Assembly: GCF_023650515.1 (NCBI RefSeq)
Contig: NZ_CP096016.1
Location: forward strand, 2,008,001-2,072,000
Length of the DNA: 64,000 nucleotides
From: Alkalimarinus coralli
GTDB taxonomy: Bacteria > Pseudomonadota > Gammaproteobacteria > Pseudomonadales > Oleiphilaceae
Direction: 5' to 3'
Part shown: positions 43,188 through 55,358 of the stretch, piece by piece
Position numbering within the stretch: the stretch's first letter is position 1
Layout: each line of letters starts with the position of its first letter
Notes under the pieces: generated by a model
The model's input: only the letters and a program-made list of their open reading frames with translations
Databases searched by the model: none
What the model was told of the DNA's origin: nothing
Position numbers and translations under genes: made by a program

Positions 43188-44411
43188 TTGTCATTTAAAA
43201 TTCAGGATATTAATTTACCCATTAAGCTGATTCAGGAGGCTCAGGCATACCTTTTCAGAAAGCGTTTTTTCTACCGGTTTAGCGATATCGTTGAAGCTAA
43301 GTATATTCAATATATGCTTTCGAGTTACCAGTTAGAAAACCGTTTATACCCTATTCTTGGGGGGCTGGGGCTTGTTATTTTTTTGATAGCGGACCATTTG
43401 GTAATCCCCGAAATATTCAGCCAAGTTGCAACCATTCGAGCGTTAGGCGCTGTCATTATCCTATCGATGGTATGCTTTACGTACTACTACCCTTCTTACC
43501 GTTGGCAACAGCTTATTCTCTGTGTCGGTGGTTTGATCATTCATCTTTCATTGGTACTCATTGGCGTTTTGGCGGCCAACAGTGGGCATTATCATTACCA
43601 GTTTGGCCCCATAGTCACAATTTTCTTTATAAGTAACGTTATACGTGTCGGGTTTAGCTATGCCCTGCCCGCAACCATTTTAATGTTCGCCTCTCAAGTC
43701 TTTGCTATCACCTTATTGACCGACATATCCCACGAACAGGTTACGGAAATACTTTTTATCTATTCATTCGTCACCATAATCAGCCTGATTGTGAATGGTA
43801 GAATGGAGTTCGAGATCAGAAAAAATTTCTTACGCATTCTGTTACTGAACCATGAGCAGGAGCAATTGATAAAAACTCAGGACGAGCTACGTAAATTATC
43901 CACTTCTGATAGCCTCACCGGCCTTTATAACAGGCGCTATTTTAATAAACATATCGAGCGGGAGTGGCTCAGCGCAATCCGGCATAAAACCCCCATATCC
44001 GTGCTCATGATTGATGTTGATGACTTCAAGCAGTATAACGACTCACAAGGTCACCTGGCAGGTGATGATGCCTTATCAGCTATCGGTAAAACGCTGCACC
44101 AGAGCATCAAACGGCCAGATGATTTAGTCGCCAGATATGGAGGAGAAGAGTTTATTGCCACACTTCCTCACAGCGACGCAGAATCTGCGCAAAGTGTTGC
44201 CCAAAATATGCTCACCGAGATATACAAGCTTAATATTGACCACCCTGATGCATCCCATTGCAACCGACTTACAATTAGCATAGGTTACTGTTCAGTTATC
44301 CCAGATCAGGAACAATCGATAAAAGATCTGTTAAAATGCGCGGACGATGCACTTTACGAATCCAAACGTAAGGGGAAAAACTGCATTTCAATGGGAAAAT
44401 GCAGCAATTAA
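43188..44411 (+). CDS. Membrane diguanylate cyclase (GGDEF)
   Basis: A 407-residue protein read from a TTG with AGGAAAAG before it. Six or so membrane helices (about 55-200) lead into a coiled linker and a GGDEF domain: LSTSDSLTGLYNRRYFNKHI, VLMIDVDDFKQYNDSQGHLA and active-site RYGGEEFIATLP. The inhibitory site RxxD (RPDD) is present five residues before GGEEF. It should make c-di-GMP with feedback inhibition. The divergent neighbour has a c-di-GMP-binding-type domain. Confidence 0.92.
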   Translation: MSFKIQDINLPIKLIQEAQAYLFRKRFFYRFSDIVEAKYIQYMLSSYQLENRLYPILGGLGLVIFLIADHLVIPEIFSQVATIRALGAVIILSMVCFTYYYPSYRWQQLILCVGGLIIHLSLVLIGVLAANSGHYHYQFGPIVTIFFISNVIRVGFSYALPATILMFASQVFAITLLTDISHEQVTEILFIYSFVTIISLIVNGRMEFEIRKNFLRILLLNHEQEQLIKTQDELRKLSTSDSLTGLYNRRYFNKHIEREWLSAIRHKTPISVLMIDVDDFKQYNDSQGHLAGDDALSAIGKTLHQSIKRPDDLVARYGGEEFIATLPHSDAESAQSVAQNMLTEIYKLNIDHPDASHCNRLTISIGYCSVIPDQEQSIKDLLKCADDALYESKRKGKNCISMGKCSN

Positions 44412-44455
44412 AATCAACCTCAACTTCACCAATAAATTAACAAAGGGTATTTTAA

Positions 44456-45046
44456 ATGCGTAGGCACACAACTTTCATTAAATCTCTGTTGCTCTCATTG
44501 TCTTTTATATTCAGTTCAATCGCAGTCGCTGCCGACGACCCATCTGCGGTCAGCGATACCAAGGTACTGATAGAAACGAACTACGGAAATATCACGCTCA
44601 AATTAAACCCGGAAAAAGCCCCCATTACTGTCAAGAACTTCCTGAGCTACGTAGACAGCGGGTTTTACACCAAGACTATATTTCACCGCGTCATTCCTGG
44701 TTTTATGATTCAGGGCGGGGGGTTTTATAAGAGTATGGATAAACTACCTACGAAGGCTCCAATTAGAAATGAAGCGGCCAACGGCCTGCACAATAATCGT
44801 GGCACCATCGCAATGGCGCGCACCAATGACCCGCACTCAGCCTCTTCGCAATTTTTTATCAATGTTGCCAACAACAACTTCCTTGACTACAGCTCACAGA
44901 GCATGGGATACGCAAGTTTTGGTAAAGTGATTGATGGAATGGATGTGGTAGATAAAATAGCCACGGTCAAAACAACCCGGCGTAATATGCACGCGAATAT
45001 CCCGGTTGACCCTGTCGTAATCAAAAAAATGTCCGTTATCAAATAG
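44456..45046 (+). CDS. ppiA: Periplasmic peptidyl-prolyl cis-trans isomerase A
   Basis: A 196-residue cyclophilin with a signal peptide (cleavage near VAADDP). Core motifs: [49 protein letters not shown] and NFLD. It speeds proline isomerisation in folding periplasmic proteins. Length and order match E. coli PpiA. Confidence 0.94.
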   Translation: MRRHTTFIKSLLLSLSFIFSSIAVAADDPSAVSDTKVLIETNYGNITLKLNPEKAPITVKNFLSYVDSGFYTKTIFHRVIPGFMIQGGGFYKSMDKLPTKAPIRNEAANGLHNNRGTIAMARTNDPHSASSQFFINVANNNFLDYSSQSMGYASFGKVIDGMDVVDKIATVKTTRRNMHANIPVDPVVIKKMSVIK

Positions 45047-45081
45047 TTCGGCCCTTTACTCCATTCTAACGAGTTACCATT

Positions 45082-47247
45082 TTGCAGTTACCTTCAGTAC
45101 CTACTGCCGACCTCATCTGGGATGAGGTCGGCCACCCTATTTCAAAAGATCACGATGACGTTTATTACTCTCGAGAAAGTGGCCTTGAAGAGACTCAATA
45201 TGTGTTTCTTGACAACAATAACATCGAAAATCGACTCAGGGATTTAACTCAAAAAAGTAATTTCACTATCGCTGAAATTGGCTTTGGCACAGGCTTAAAC
45301 TTCTTGTGTTGCTGGCTGGCCTGGCAAAAAATTAGAGATTCCAACGAAGTACGTTCATTGCATTTTGTATCCGTTGAGAATGCGCCAATTAAGGTATCCG
45401 ACTTAGCTAAAGCCCTAGACAATTGGCCTCAACTCAGCCATCTAAGCGAACAGCTCCTGGAGCAGTATCCTCTGGCAGTTAAAGGCTGCCACCGCTTGGT
45501 GTTTGAACAAGGGAGGGTCACACTGACACTCTATATTGGCGATGCAGAAGAGCAGTTTAAAGATGCACTGTTTCTGGCCGATGCATGGTTTCTCGATGGT
45601 TTTGCCCCTCACAAAAGCCCGGACATGTGGAGTGCTGAGCTATTCAATATAATTGGCCGACATAGTGCTCAGGATGCGACCTTTAGCACCTTTAGCATCG
45701 CTGGTGTTATAAGGCGAGGCATGTCTGGCGCAGGCTTTAACGTAATAAAGGTGCCCGGGTTTGGCCGTAAGAAAGAGATGCAAACCGGCTATTTGGTGGC
45801 TCCAGAGGCCGACGTGGCTGACACTAATCCAAAAGTAACTCCGTCAGCCAATCACTCTTCTGCAAGTCACTCTTTTGCAAATATTAGCAAGCTTAACAGT
45901 CTGCTTGACAGCGCTTGGCTAAAAGGCAGTCTTGGCACCGTTCAAGGCACGGCCTCTACTAACTATACTGGCTCAACCGACGATACCTCCTCAAGCGGCT
46001 ATACCTCTTCAAGCGGCTATGCCTCTTCAAACGACTACGATGTGATTATAGTCGGCGCAGGATTAGCAGGCGCATCAACAGCCACTGCGCTGGCAACGAG
46101 AGGGTTAAAGGTTTTAGTGGTTGAAAAGCAAAAAGAACCCGGCGCGGGTGGCTCAGGCAACCCTCAGGGGGCGGTTTACAACAAGTTCTCCTCTGATTTT
46201 AATATTCAAACAAAGTACGCGTTAAGTAACCTCCTGTTCAGCCAGAACTATTATAGCCGCGCACAACAGCAGTCAGAAACACCATTCTGGAACAACTGCG
46301 GATTAATACAAGTTGCCTGGAGTGATAAAGAAGAGGCCAAACAAGCAGAGTTCTTGGCGAAAAATCATTACCCAGAGAACCTGTTAACACCCTTAACGCC
46401 TGAGCAGGCAAGCCGCTTGGCGGGCGTAGAACTAAGCCATGGCGGTATTCACTTTCCTGACTCAGGCTGGGTCGCTCCGAAAAAATTGTGCGAGTCACTG
46501 CTCGACAATAAAGATATTGTCACGCTGTACAACACTCAAATTACGGAACTCACTCAGAACTCAGAAACACTACAATGGTCGGTAATCAGCGATAACCGCG
46601 TTGTTGCCAAAGCTAATAATATTGTCGTTTGCTCTGCCTCCGACGCGAGAACATTCGAGCAACTCAGCCACTTACGAACCAAGCCGATAAGAGGCCAGGT
46701 ATCGGTCATCTCATCAAAAGCGGAATACCCTTTAAAAAAGGTACTGTGTGGCGAAGGTTATATCAGCCCAAGTTTAAATAATGAGTTTTGTTTTGGGGCC
46801 ACATTTGATCTTAAAAACGACCATAGCGAAGAACTGGCAGAAGACCACACAAAGAATATTAACCAGTTAACCGACTGGCTCCACTCCGCTAAAGAGTTAT
46901 TGTCTGATAATCAGATATCATCACTAAAAGGCCGTGCATCGGTGCGGTGCACTTCACCCGACTATGTCCCAATAATTGGGAAAGCGCCAGTTTTACAACA
47001 GCAGGTTGAGCGCTTTTCAAAACTAAGAAACGATGCAAAAGCAAAGTTTGACGTAAACGGCGCCTATTACGAAGGGCTATTTGTCAATATAGCCCATGGT
47101 TCAAAAGGCCTATCCTCATGCCCATTAGCCGCTGAGTTTATCGCCAGCCAGATATGCAATGAGCCCACACCGCTCTCTGCTGACATCGTTAAGGCCATCA
47201 GCCCGTCGCGATTTATTATCAGAGACCTGATCAGGAGAAAGTTATAA
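45082..47247 (+). CDS. mnmC: Bifunctional tRNA wobble-uridine modification enzyme MnmC
   Basis: A 721-residue fusion that completes mnm5s2U34 in tRNA: the methyltransferase domain (about 1-255, with AEIGFGTGLNFLCCWLAWQK and AWFLDGFAPHKSPDMWS) methylates nm5U, and the FAD oxidase domain (about 315-721, starting DVIIVGAGLAGASTATALAT) removes the carboxymethyl group. It starts with TTG; no in-frame ATG is close. The linker (about 250-314) is unusually long and built of Ser/Thr/Gly/Tyr repeats. Ends IVKAISPSRFIIRDLIRRKL. Confidence 0.95.
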   Translation: MQLPSVPTADLIWDEVGHPISKDHDDVYYSRESGLEETQYVFLDNNNIENRLRDLTQKSNFTIAEIGFGTGLNFLCCWLAWQKIRDSNEVRSLHFVSVENAPIKVSDLAKALDNWPQLSHLSEQLLEQYPLAVKGCHRLVFEQGRVTLTLYIGDAEEQFKDALFLADAWFLDGFAPHKSPDMWSAELFNIIGRHSAQDATFSTFSIAGVIRRGMSGAGFNVIKVPGFGRKKEMQTGYLVAPEADVADTNPKVTPSANHSSASHSFANISKLNSLLDSAWLKGSLGTVQGTASTNYTGSTDDTSSSGYTSSSGYASSNDYDVIIVGAGLAGASTATALATRGLKVLVVEKQKEPGAGGSGNPQGAVYNKFSSDFNIQTKYALSNLLFSQNYYSRAQQQSETPFWNNCGLIQVAWSDKEEAKQAEFLAKNHYPENLLTPLTPEQASRLAGVELSHGGIHFPDSGWVAPKKLCESLLDNKDIVTLYNTQITELTQNSETLQWSVISDNRVVAKANNIVVCSASDARTFEQLSHLRTKPIRGQVSVISSKAEYPLKKVLCGEGYISPSLNNEFCFGATFDLKNDHSEELAEDHTKNINQLTDWLHSAKELLSDNQISSLKGRASVRCTSPDYVPIIGKAPVLQQQVERFSKLRNDAKAKFDVNGAYYEGLFVNIAHGSKGLSSCPLAAEFIASQICNEPTPLSADIVKAISPSRFIIRDLIRRKL
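45985..46038 (+). repeat. Short coding repeat in the MnmC linker
   Basis: An 18-bp unit encoding roughly SSSGYT is repeated about three times (SSSGYTSSSGYASSNDY). It lies exactly between the two enzyme domains, so expansion would be tolerated. Upstream residues (TNYTGSTDDT) look like older copies. Confidence 0.7.
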
Positions 47248-47282
47248 AGCGCTCACCAAGAAATAAACTTGCAGGCTCAATC

Positions 47283-49468
<2,186 letters not shown>

Positions 49469-49488
49469 TTAGCTTGTCAACAGCTGAG

Positions 49489-50556
49489 CTAGCACCTGGC
49501 GGCTAGCTGTCGTCGTTCAAAGTCCCGGATTCTTTCACGGCAGTGTTCCAGAGTTTGGGGCGTCATATCGCTTCGCCTTTCATCCTTCATCTCACCAGAT
49601 AAATTTCTGACAACACATTGAGCGGTTTCTACCATATAGTCGAATGCTCTCATATTGTCTTCTGGTCCAGGCAGGCTCATAAAAAAGCAGATACCAGGCG
49701 TTGTCATATCATTTAACTGGTCTTTCGGGAAATAACCAGGCTCTACGGCATTTGCTACACTAAATTGGACAGGGCTGTCTACGGCGCCTTCGTGTCGATG
49801 AAAGATCGACATATCACCATGCTCTACACCGCATGCTTCAAGCAGTGTGCTCAAATCAGAGCCCTTGAAGCCCTCGGCAGACTTGCTCATCACATTCAAT
49901 ACAATGACCTCTTGGGCAGGCTTGGGCTTTTGCTCTTTTTTCGCCTGCTTCGACTTATTCGAAGCAGATTTAATTTTAGAGCTGGATGCTTTCAAGCCTT
50001 CTCCGAAGGTCATTTTCGTTTTAGGCTTTGTTCCACCAGCGCTGGCCCGACCAGTCGGTGCGGAAGGTTTCGTTGCACGAATCTCACCATCAACCACAGC
50101 ATTTTTGTCATCTGAGGCTGGTTCATTGCTGATACTACGTTCGTCGACAGCCCCCATTGAGTCAGCTGTATCTCGTTTATCTTTACGAGCAACAACTCTC
50201 ACCGCAGAAAGGTTGTCATCGCCCATGTCGATATTGCCTGTTTCAATGGATGGCTCAATTCGCGCATGAGGATCAGAAAATTGAGAAGCGTCTTGAGTAT
50301 AGTCCTCATCGGCGTGCTGTGATGTTTCCTCAACAACATTCCGCTTAGCGCTATTGGCTAACCTCGCCCCACCGTTGGGAAGTTCAGGGTTAAAACCTTC
50401 ATCAAGTGGGGAGTTCTCTATCTCGCCTCCCATGCCCATTGATATTTCAAGTGAGTCGCGTCTGGCGCGCCTCATTCTTCGTATGCCGTCAATGACGATT
50501 CCGGCAATAATTAGACCACCAAAAACAATTAACCACTCTCGTAAATTCATATCCAT
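49489..50556 (-). CDS. zipA: Cell division protein ZipA
   Basis: A 355-residue protein with an N-terminal membrane anchor (MDMNLREWLIVFGGLIIAGI), a long charged and flexible linker (about 30-220) and the C-terminal FtsZ-binding domain (VIVLNVMSKSAEGFKGSDLS, DQLNDMTTPGICFFMSLPGP). It tethers FtsZ filaments to the membrane. Position between smc and ligA confirms identity. Confidence 0.95.
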   Translation of the reverse strand: MDMNLREWLIVFGGLIIAGIVIDGIRRMRRARRDSLEISMGMGGEIENSPLDEGFNPELPNGGARLANSAKRNVVEETSQHADEDYTQDASQFSDPHARIEPSIETGNIDMGDDNLSAVRVVARKDKRDTADSMGAVDERSISNEPASDDKNAVVDGEIRATKPSAPTGRASAGGTKPKTKMTFGEGLKASSSKIKSASNKSKQAKKEQKPKPAQEVIVLNVMSKSAEGFKGSDLSTLLEACGVEHGDMSIFHRHEGAVDSPVQFSVANAVEPGYFPKDQLNDMTTPGICFFMSLPGPEDNMRAFDYMVETAQCVVRNLSGEMKDERRSDMTPQTLEHCRERIRDFERRQLAARC

Positions 50557-50840
50557 ATTCTTACATAAAACCGTATTACTGTTTGTAGATTAGACTAATA
50601 TCCGGTTAGCAATCACTGAGTCGACTACTGCCGTTCATTCTTACAAACATATTAATAATGAACTCTATACTAGAGATTAACAAAAAATTACCATCAAGTG
50701 CTAATTGTAACGGTAGGCTCGCCATTTCTGAATAGTAATTGCCACTATACCGGCGATTTTTTTACGGTTTTGACGGGTGAGGCAAAGTCTGCATTTTGCT
50801 ATACGCAAAATCTCAACATCAATGAGGTGGTTTTTGGTGT

Positions 50841-53800
50841 TTAAACCGCAGCCATTTGTGCGGCTTCTTCTACATCGACTGAGACCAACCTTGAAACACC
50901 TGGCTCATGCATTGTCACCCCCATTAGCTGATCAGCCATTTCCATGGCGATCTTATTGTGAGTAATGTAGATGAACTGTACTTGATCAGACATCTCCCTC
51001 ACCATATTGGCATAGCGTGCAACGTTAGCGTCATCCAGAGGCGCATCGACCTCGTCCAACATACAAAACGGCGCAGGGTTAAGCTGAAAGATAGAGAATA
51101 TCAATGCAATCGCTGTGAGGGCTTTTTCTCCACCAGACAACAAATGAATGGTAGAGTTCTTTTTACCGGGCGGTCGAGCCATAATAGAAACGCCAGTTTC
51201 CAGCAGGTCGTCCCCTGTTAAGTCAAGATAGGCGCTGCCTCCACCAAACACTTTCGGAAACAGCTCCTGAAGCCCATTGTTCACTTTGTCGTATGTCTCT
51301 TTAAATCGGGCTCTGGTCTCTCTGTCGATCTTACGAATCGCTGACTCCAACGTTTCAAGCGCTTCTCTTAAGTCGGCATCCTGAGCATCCAGATAGGTTT
51401 TGCGTTCGCTTTGGACTTTGTACTCATCAATCGCAGCCAGGTTAATAGCCCCTAACCGTTGAATTCGGTTAGCAATTTTTCCCAGTTCCGCGATCCAGGC
51501 ACTCTCCTCAGCATCACCGGGCAGTGTATTCAATACCACCTGCAGATCAAAACTGTCTTTTTTTAACTGCTCTTCAAGGCCCGCCCGATGAATTTCGTGC
51601 GCTTGCGACTCCATTTTTTCTTGCTCAAGCTTCGCTCTGACCTCATTAATCTTATTGTCATTTTCGCTTCGACCGCGCTCCTGCTCTTTTATTAACTGAT
51701 CAACTCGTTCTAGCTTTTCACGGGCGGCGTTGAGTAGTGCTTCTTCGTTCAGCCTATTTTCGAGCAACGCCTCAAGTCTGATTTGAAGCTCTTCAACAGG
51801 GTCTGCATTTGATTCGCTATTTTCCTGCAATAAGCGATGCCGCTCTTTCACTCGTTCCAACTGCAAATTCAATTTGTATATGGTGGTCGATAGCGACTCT
51901 TTCTGATTTTTCGCTGACTGCACCTTTAGTTGCAGCTGGTGAGAGATATCTCTTTCATGTCGTGCTTGCTGCCGATAGCTATCTAACGAGGCTCGAATAT
52001 CGTCCCTTCGCTGTAGCAGAACTTCTCGTTCATCTGCATTTTTGTCCATCTCATCCATTGCTTGTTGCCACACAATGCGAGATGTCTCTAACGCTTCAAG
52101 TTCTTGCTCGCGCTGCAGCGCAAGATCTTCAATATCTTCCCTGGTTCGTTCGACTCTTGCTGCAATCTGTTCAAACTTAACTTCTGCGGAGCGTAATTGT
52201 GAGGTCAATAGTGACAAATCTCGTTCTGCTTCGGTTACTTGACGCGTAGCATCTTCAAAGCGGTGTTCGCTCTCCTTTAAATCTGATTGATTACGCTCCA
52301 GCTCCTGTTCGAGAGCAGCAATGTCTAAACTCTGCTGTGCTATAACTTCGTTTAATGCGTCTATATCTTTCTGCCGCTGCAACAAGCCGCCTGCTGCTGA
52401 GGACTTTCCGGGAAACTTGACCCAGTGACGCCCTATTCTTGTGCCATCAGTCAGTACTATAGATTCATCATCAGAGAGCTTGTGGCGAATCGCATTTGCC
52501 TCTTTTAAGGAGTCAGCAACATAAACTTTATTGAGTATTGGATAATAGCAAGCCCCCCCTTTTACAAACGATGAGAGAACGGCATTCTCGAGCGATTTTT
52601 CACCTGCAATGACGCGGTTTGAATCACCAGCAGAATTCTCGAATAGTGATATTGATGAGGCAATATCCGCGATGTTAAAGTCTGAAATAATACTCAGTTC
52701 AGGGACGTTAATACTCTGAAGAAAATGACTCAGAACAGCCTCCACCGCACTGTCCCAGCCATCCTGCACTTTTAGCTGCTGAGTCAGAGAGAGTGCGCTA
52801 TCAATACTCTGCGCCTGCAGCCAGGTTACTCGCTCCTGATCGTCATCCCCGAGTGCGCCCTTTTGCAAAGCCTTTTTGGAGGCCAGCTCGCCACTGCTTT
52901 GCTGGTACTGCTTTCTGCTGGCAGCAAGCGCCTGTTCGATTTGGGTGATTGATTCTCGATTCTTAGCGATAACTTCAGACGCGCTCAGCTTTACTCCGCG
53001 TGCATCTTCGACCACTAACTCTTTTTCAGCAATCTGCTCTTTGAGTTCATCAAGAACACTGTGATCATTTTGGCCTTGAAGGTTAGCCAGCTCTTCCTGT
53101 AAGCGTCTTGTTTTTTCATCTAAACGCTGTAGAGACTGTTCACTCTGTTGAATTCTGGACTGCTCCACTTCAGCTCTTTGTCTGGCATCTGAGGACTGAT
53201 GATTGAACTGCTCCCAGCCATGCTGCCAACGCTGCATTTCATCTTCCATTACGGCCAATTTTTCCGAAGACTCTTCTGACTTGGCAATGCTCTCTTCAAG
53301 TTCGGGGGCCAGCTCTTCGTACTCAGCGTCAATATCATCCAAGCGCTGCTGATCTGTAGCCAATTCTTCTTGCAGCTCTTTGACTGACGAGACAGCCTCC
53401 TGAAGCTCTTTCTGCAGCTGCAATGCGCGCTCTTTTTGGTGCTGTAGACTCTGCTCCACTCTGGCGATTTCAGCACCAGAGTCGTAATAGCGCGCCTGCA
53501 CCCTATTGAACTCTTCACTGCTGTCATGGTGCTCAATACGAAGTTGCTCGGATCTTGCTTCGCTTGAGGTTCGTGCGTATAGAAGTGCTTCCAGCTCCAG
53601 CTCAAGTGTTTGCACCTTACCAGTCTTGTCAGCTACCTGCTGATCTAACGCTTTCCATTTCAGCGCATTAAGCTGGGCATTTTTGAGCCTTTCATCTTTC
53701 TTGAGTTCAGTATATTTCTCTGCAGCTTGAGCTTGCTTGTGTAGATGTGAAAGCTGCCTTTCAAGCTCTTCTCGTATATCGGACAGGCGTTCAAGATTTT

Positions 53801-54365
53801 CCTCAGTGCGCTTCATTCGCCTTTCAGTATCACGACGCCGCTCTTTATATTTTGATATACCGGCGGCTTCTTCCAGGAAGACTCTCAGTTCCTCAGGCTT
53901 GGATTCAATAAGCTTTGATATCATCCCCTGTTCGATAATGGCGTAACTACGAGGCCCCAAGCCTGTTCCCAGAAACAAATCGGTAATATCCCGTCGGCGG
54001 CATTTTGTTCCGTTCAGGTAGTAGAATGATTGGGCTTCCCGGGTTACTTTCCGCCGAATAGATATCTCATTAAACTGGGCATACTCGCCCACAAGCTTGC
54101 CTTCACTATTATCAAACACTAACTCTATCGAAGCTTGCCCCACCGGCTTGCGCCCATTCGCCCCATTAAAAATGACATCGGTCATCGATTCGCCGCGAAG
54201 GTGCTTGGCAGAACTTTCCCCCATCACCCACCTTACAGCGTCAATAATGTTGGACTTACCACAACCGTTGGGCCCAACAACAGCGGCAAGATTGGTAGGG
54301 AACGGCACAGTGGTAGGATCTACAAATGACTTAAAACCCGCTAGTTTGATTGATTTAAGCCTCAT
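50841..54365 (-). CDS. smc: Chromosome segregation protein SMC
   Basis: A 1174-residue ATPase of condensin type. Walker A VVGPNGCGKSNIIDAVRWVM at the N-terminus; two very long coiled coils (about 165-500 and 660-1000) around a hinge (about 505-650); C-terminal signature HLLSGGEKALTAIALIFSIF and Walker B PFCMLDEVDAPLDDANV. Its kleisin partners ScpA and ScpB are encoded about 3 kb upstream in this window. It compacts and segregates the chromosome. Confidence 0.97.
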   Translation of the reverse strand: MRLKSIKLAGFKSFVDPTTVPFPTNLAAVVGPNGCGKSNIIDAVRWVMGESSAKHLRGESMTDVIFNGANGRKPVGQASIELVFDNSEGKLVGEYAQFNEISIRRKVTREAQSFYYLNGTKCRRRDITDLFLGTGLGPRSYAIIEQGMISKLIESKPEELRVFLEEAAGISKYKERRRDTERRMKRTEENLERLSDIREELERQLSHLHKQAQAAEKYTELKKDERLKNAQLNALKWKALDQQVADKTGKVQTLELELEALLYARTSSEARSEQLRIEHHDSSEEFNRVQARYYDSGAEIARVEQSLQHQKERALQLQKELQEAVSSVKELQEELATDQQRLDDIDAEYEELAPELEESIAKSEESSEKLAVMEDEMQRWQHGWEQFNHQSSDARQRAEVEQSRIQQSEQSLQRLDEKTRRLQEELANLQGQNDHSVLDELKEQIAEKELVVEDARGVKLSASEVIAKNRESITQIEQALAASRKQYQQSSGELASKKALQKGALGDDDQERVTWLQAQSIDSALSLTQQLKVQDGWDSAVEAVLSHFLQSINVPELSIISDFNIADIASSISLFENSAGDSNRVIAGEKSLENAVLSSFVKGGACYYPILNKVYVADSLKEANAIRHKLSDDESIVLTDGTRIGRHWVKFPGKSSAAGGLLQRQKDIDALNEVIAQQSLDIAALEQELERNQSDLKESEHRFEDATRQVTEAERDLSLLTSQLRSAEVKFEQIAARVERTREDIEDLALQREQELEALETSRIVWQQAMDEMDKNADEREVLLQRRDDIRASLDSYRQQARHERDISHQLQLKVQSAKNQKESLSTTIYKLNLQLERVKERHRLLQENSESNADPVEELQIRLEALLENRLNEEALLNAAREKLERVDQLIKEQERGRSENDNKINEVRAKLEQEKMESQAHEIHRAGLEEQLKKDSFDLQVVLNTLPGDAEESAWIAELGKIANRIQRLGAINLAAIDEYKVQSERKTYLDAQDADLREALETLESAIRKIDRETRARFKETYDKVNNGLQELFPKVFGGGSAYLDLTGDDLLETGVSIMARPPGKKNSTIHLLSGGEKALTAIALIFSIFQLNPAPFCMLDEVDAPLDDANVARYANMVREMSDQVQFIYITHNKIAMEMADQLMGVTMHEPGVSRLVSVDVEEAAQMAAV

Positions 54366-54403
54366 TCACCTATCCTTGCTTAACAGTAGCGTTTAAACAG
54401 TCG

Positions 54404-55090
54404 CTAAATATACGAGTTTGACGTAGATGTTGCCGATTTCAGTTCTTGCAGCGTTAATGTGCGCTGAAATTCGCCATAGTCCGCGACGATAACCTTAACG
54501 GCTTCCTGATCTCTTTTCAGCACCGCCGACACAAGCTTGTTAAAAAAAGCTCTGGTCTGATGGAGTTCTTCTTGCCTTGGTTTCATCGCCAAGTAGTATG
54601 TCCTGCTAATTCCCGGTTTGAAGTTTTCCAGTGTTTCTTCAAGGTAAGGATTGTTTACCACTTCATAGGTCATACTCATTAGCTCAAAGCCCGCTTCAAC
54701 AATTTTATCAACCGGCTTTTCAGGAGAGGACATTAACTTATTTATCGACTCTACCTTTTCTATCATCTCCTCCAGGTCTCCGTCTTTCCAGCATTGTGAA
54801 AACGTTGAGAGCAACATAGACAGGAGCGTAATGTACATATCGTACAAACAGTTTACATGGTGTGCTGATAACTCAGACACAACAGCCCCTTTTCTAGGAA
54901 AAATATTAACCAAATGCCGCCGTTCAAGTATCAAAAGTGCTTCGCGAACAGAACCTCGACTTACATCAAGTTCTTTGGCCACTTTTAATTCCTGAATTCT
55001 CTCTTTTGGTTTTAACTCTGCCTTAATAATTCGAAGACCGATGTGCTGCGCTATCTGTTCGGAAAGACTTTCCGGTGCCTGAAATCTCAT
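54404..55090 (-). CDS. GntR-family regulator (FCD domain)
   Basis: A 228-residue regulator: winged helix (AELKPKERIQELKVAKELDV, SRGSVREALLILERRHLVNI) and an all-helical FCD-type ligand domain (about 85-215). A gntR-type gene lies in front of smc in pseudomonads too. Target and effector unknown. Confidence 0.9.
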   Translation of the reverse strand: MRFQAPESLSEQIAQHIGLRIIKAELKPKERIQELKVAKELDVSRGSVREALLILERRHLVNIFPRKGAVVSELSAHHVNCLYDMYITLLSMLLSTFSQCWKDGDLEEMIEKVESINKLMSSPEKPVDKIVEAGFELMSMTYEVVNNPYLEETLENFKPGISRTYYLAMKPRQEELHQTRAFFNKLVSAVLKRDQEAVKVIVADYGEFQRTLTLQELKSATSTSNSYI

Positions 55091-55358
55091 TAGTGTTAAT
55101 AACCTGAAAACTAAAATTGAGCGGATTTTATCACATAGTTTTATCGCTTCGATGAGATTGTTTGCTGTTTTTTGAACTAAATATTGGGTATTGGAGCGTC
55201 ATTTTTTTGCCGGCCGGCAATTATCAGCCGAGCGAAATATACCTATCCACCTGTTTTAAATAGCAATTTCAGCATTGGCACGAATATCGCCTTCACACTC
55301 CAAAGTATCGATAACGAGCATTAACAGCAGTAACTTGCCGCTATTCGGGAGCGAAGTA

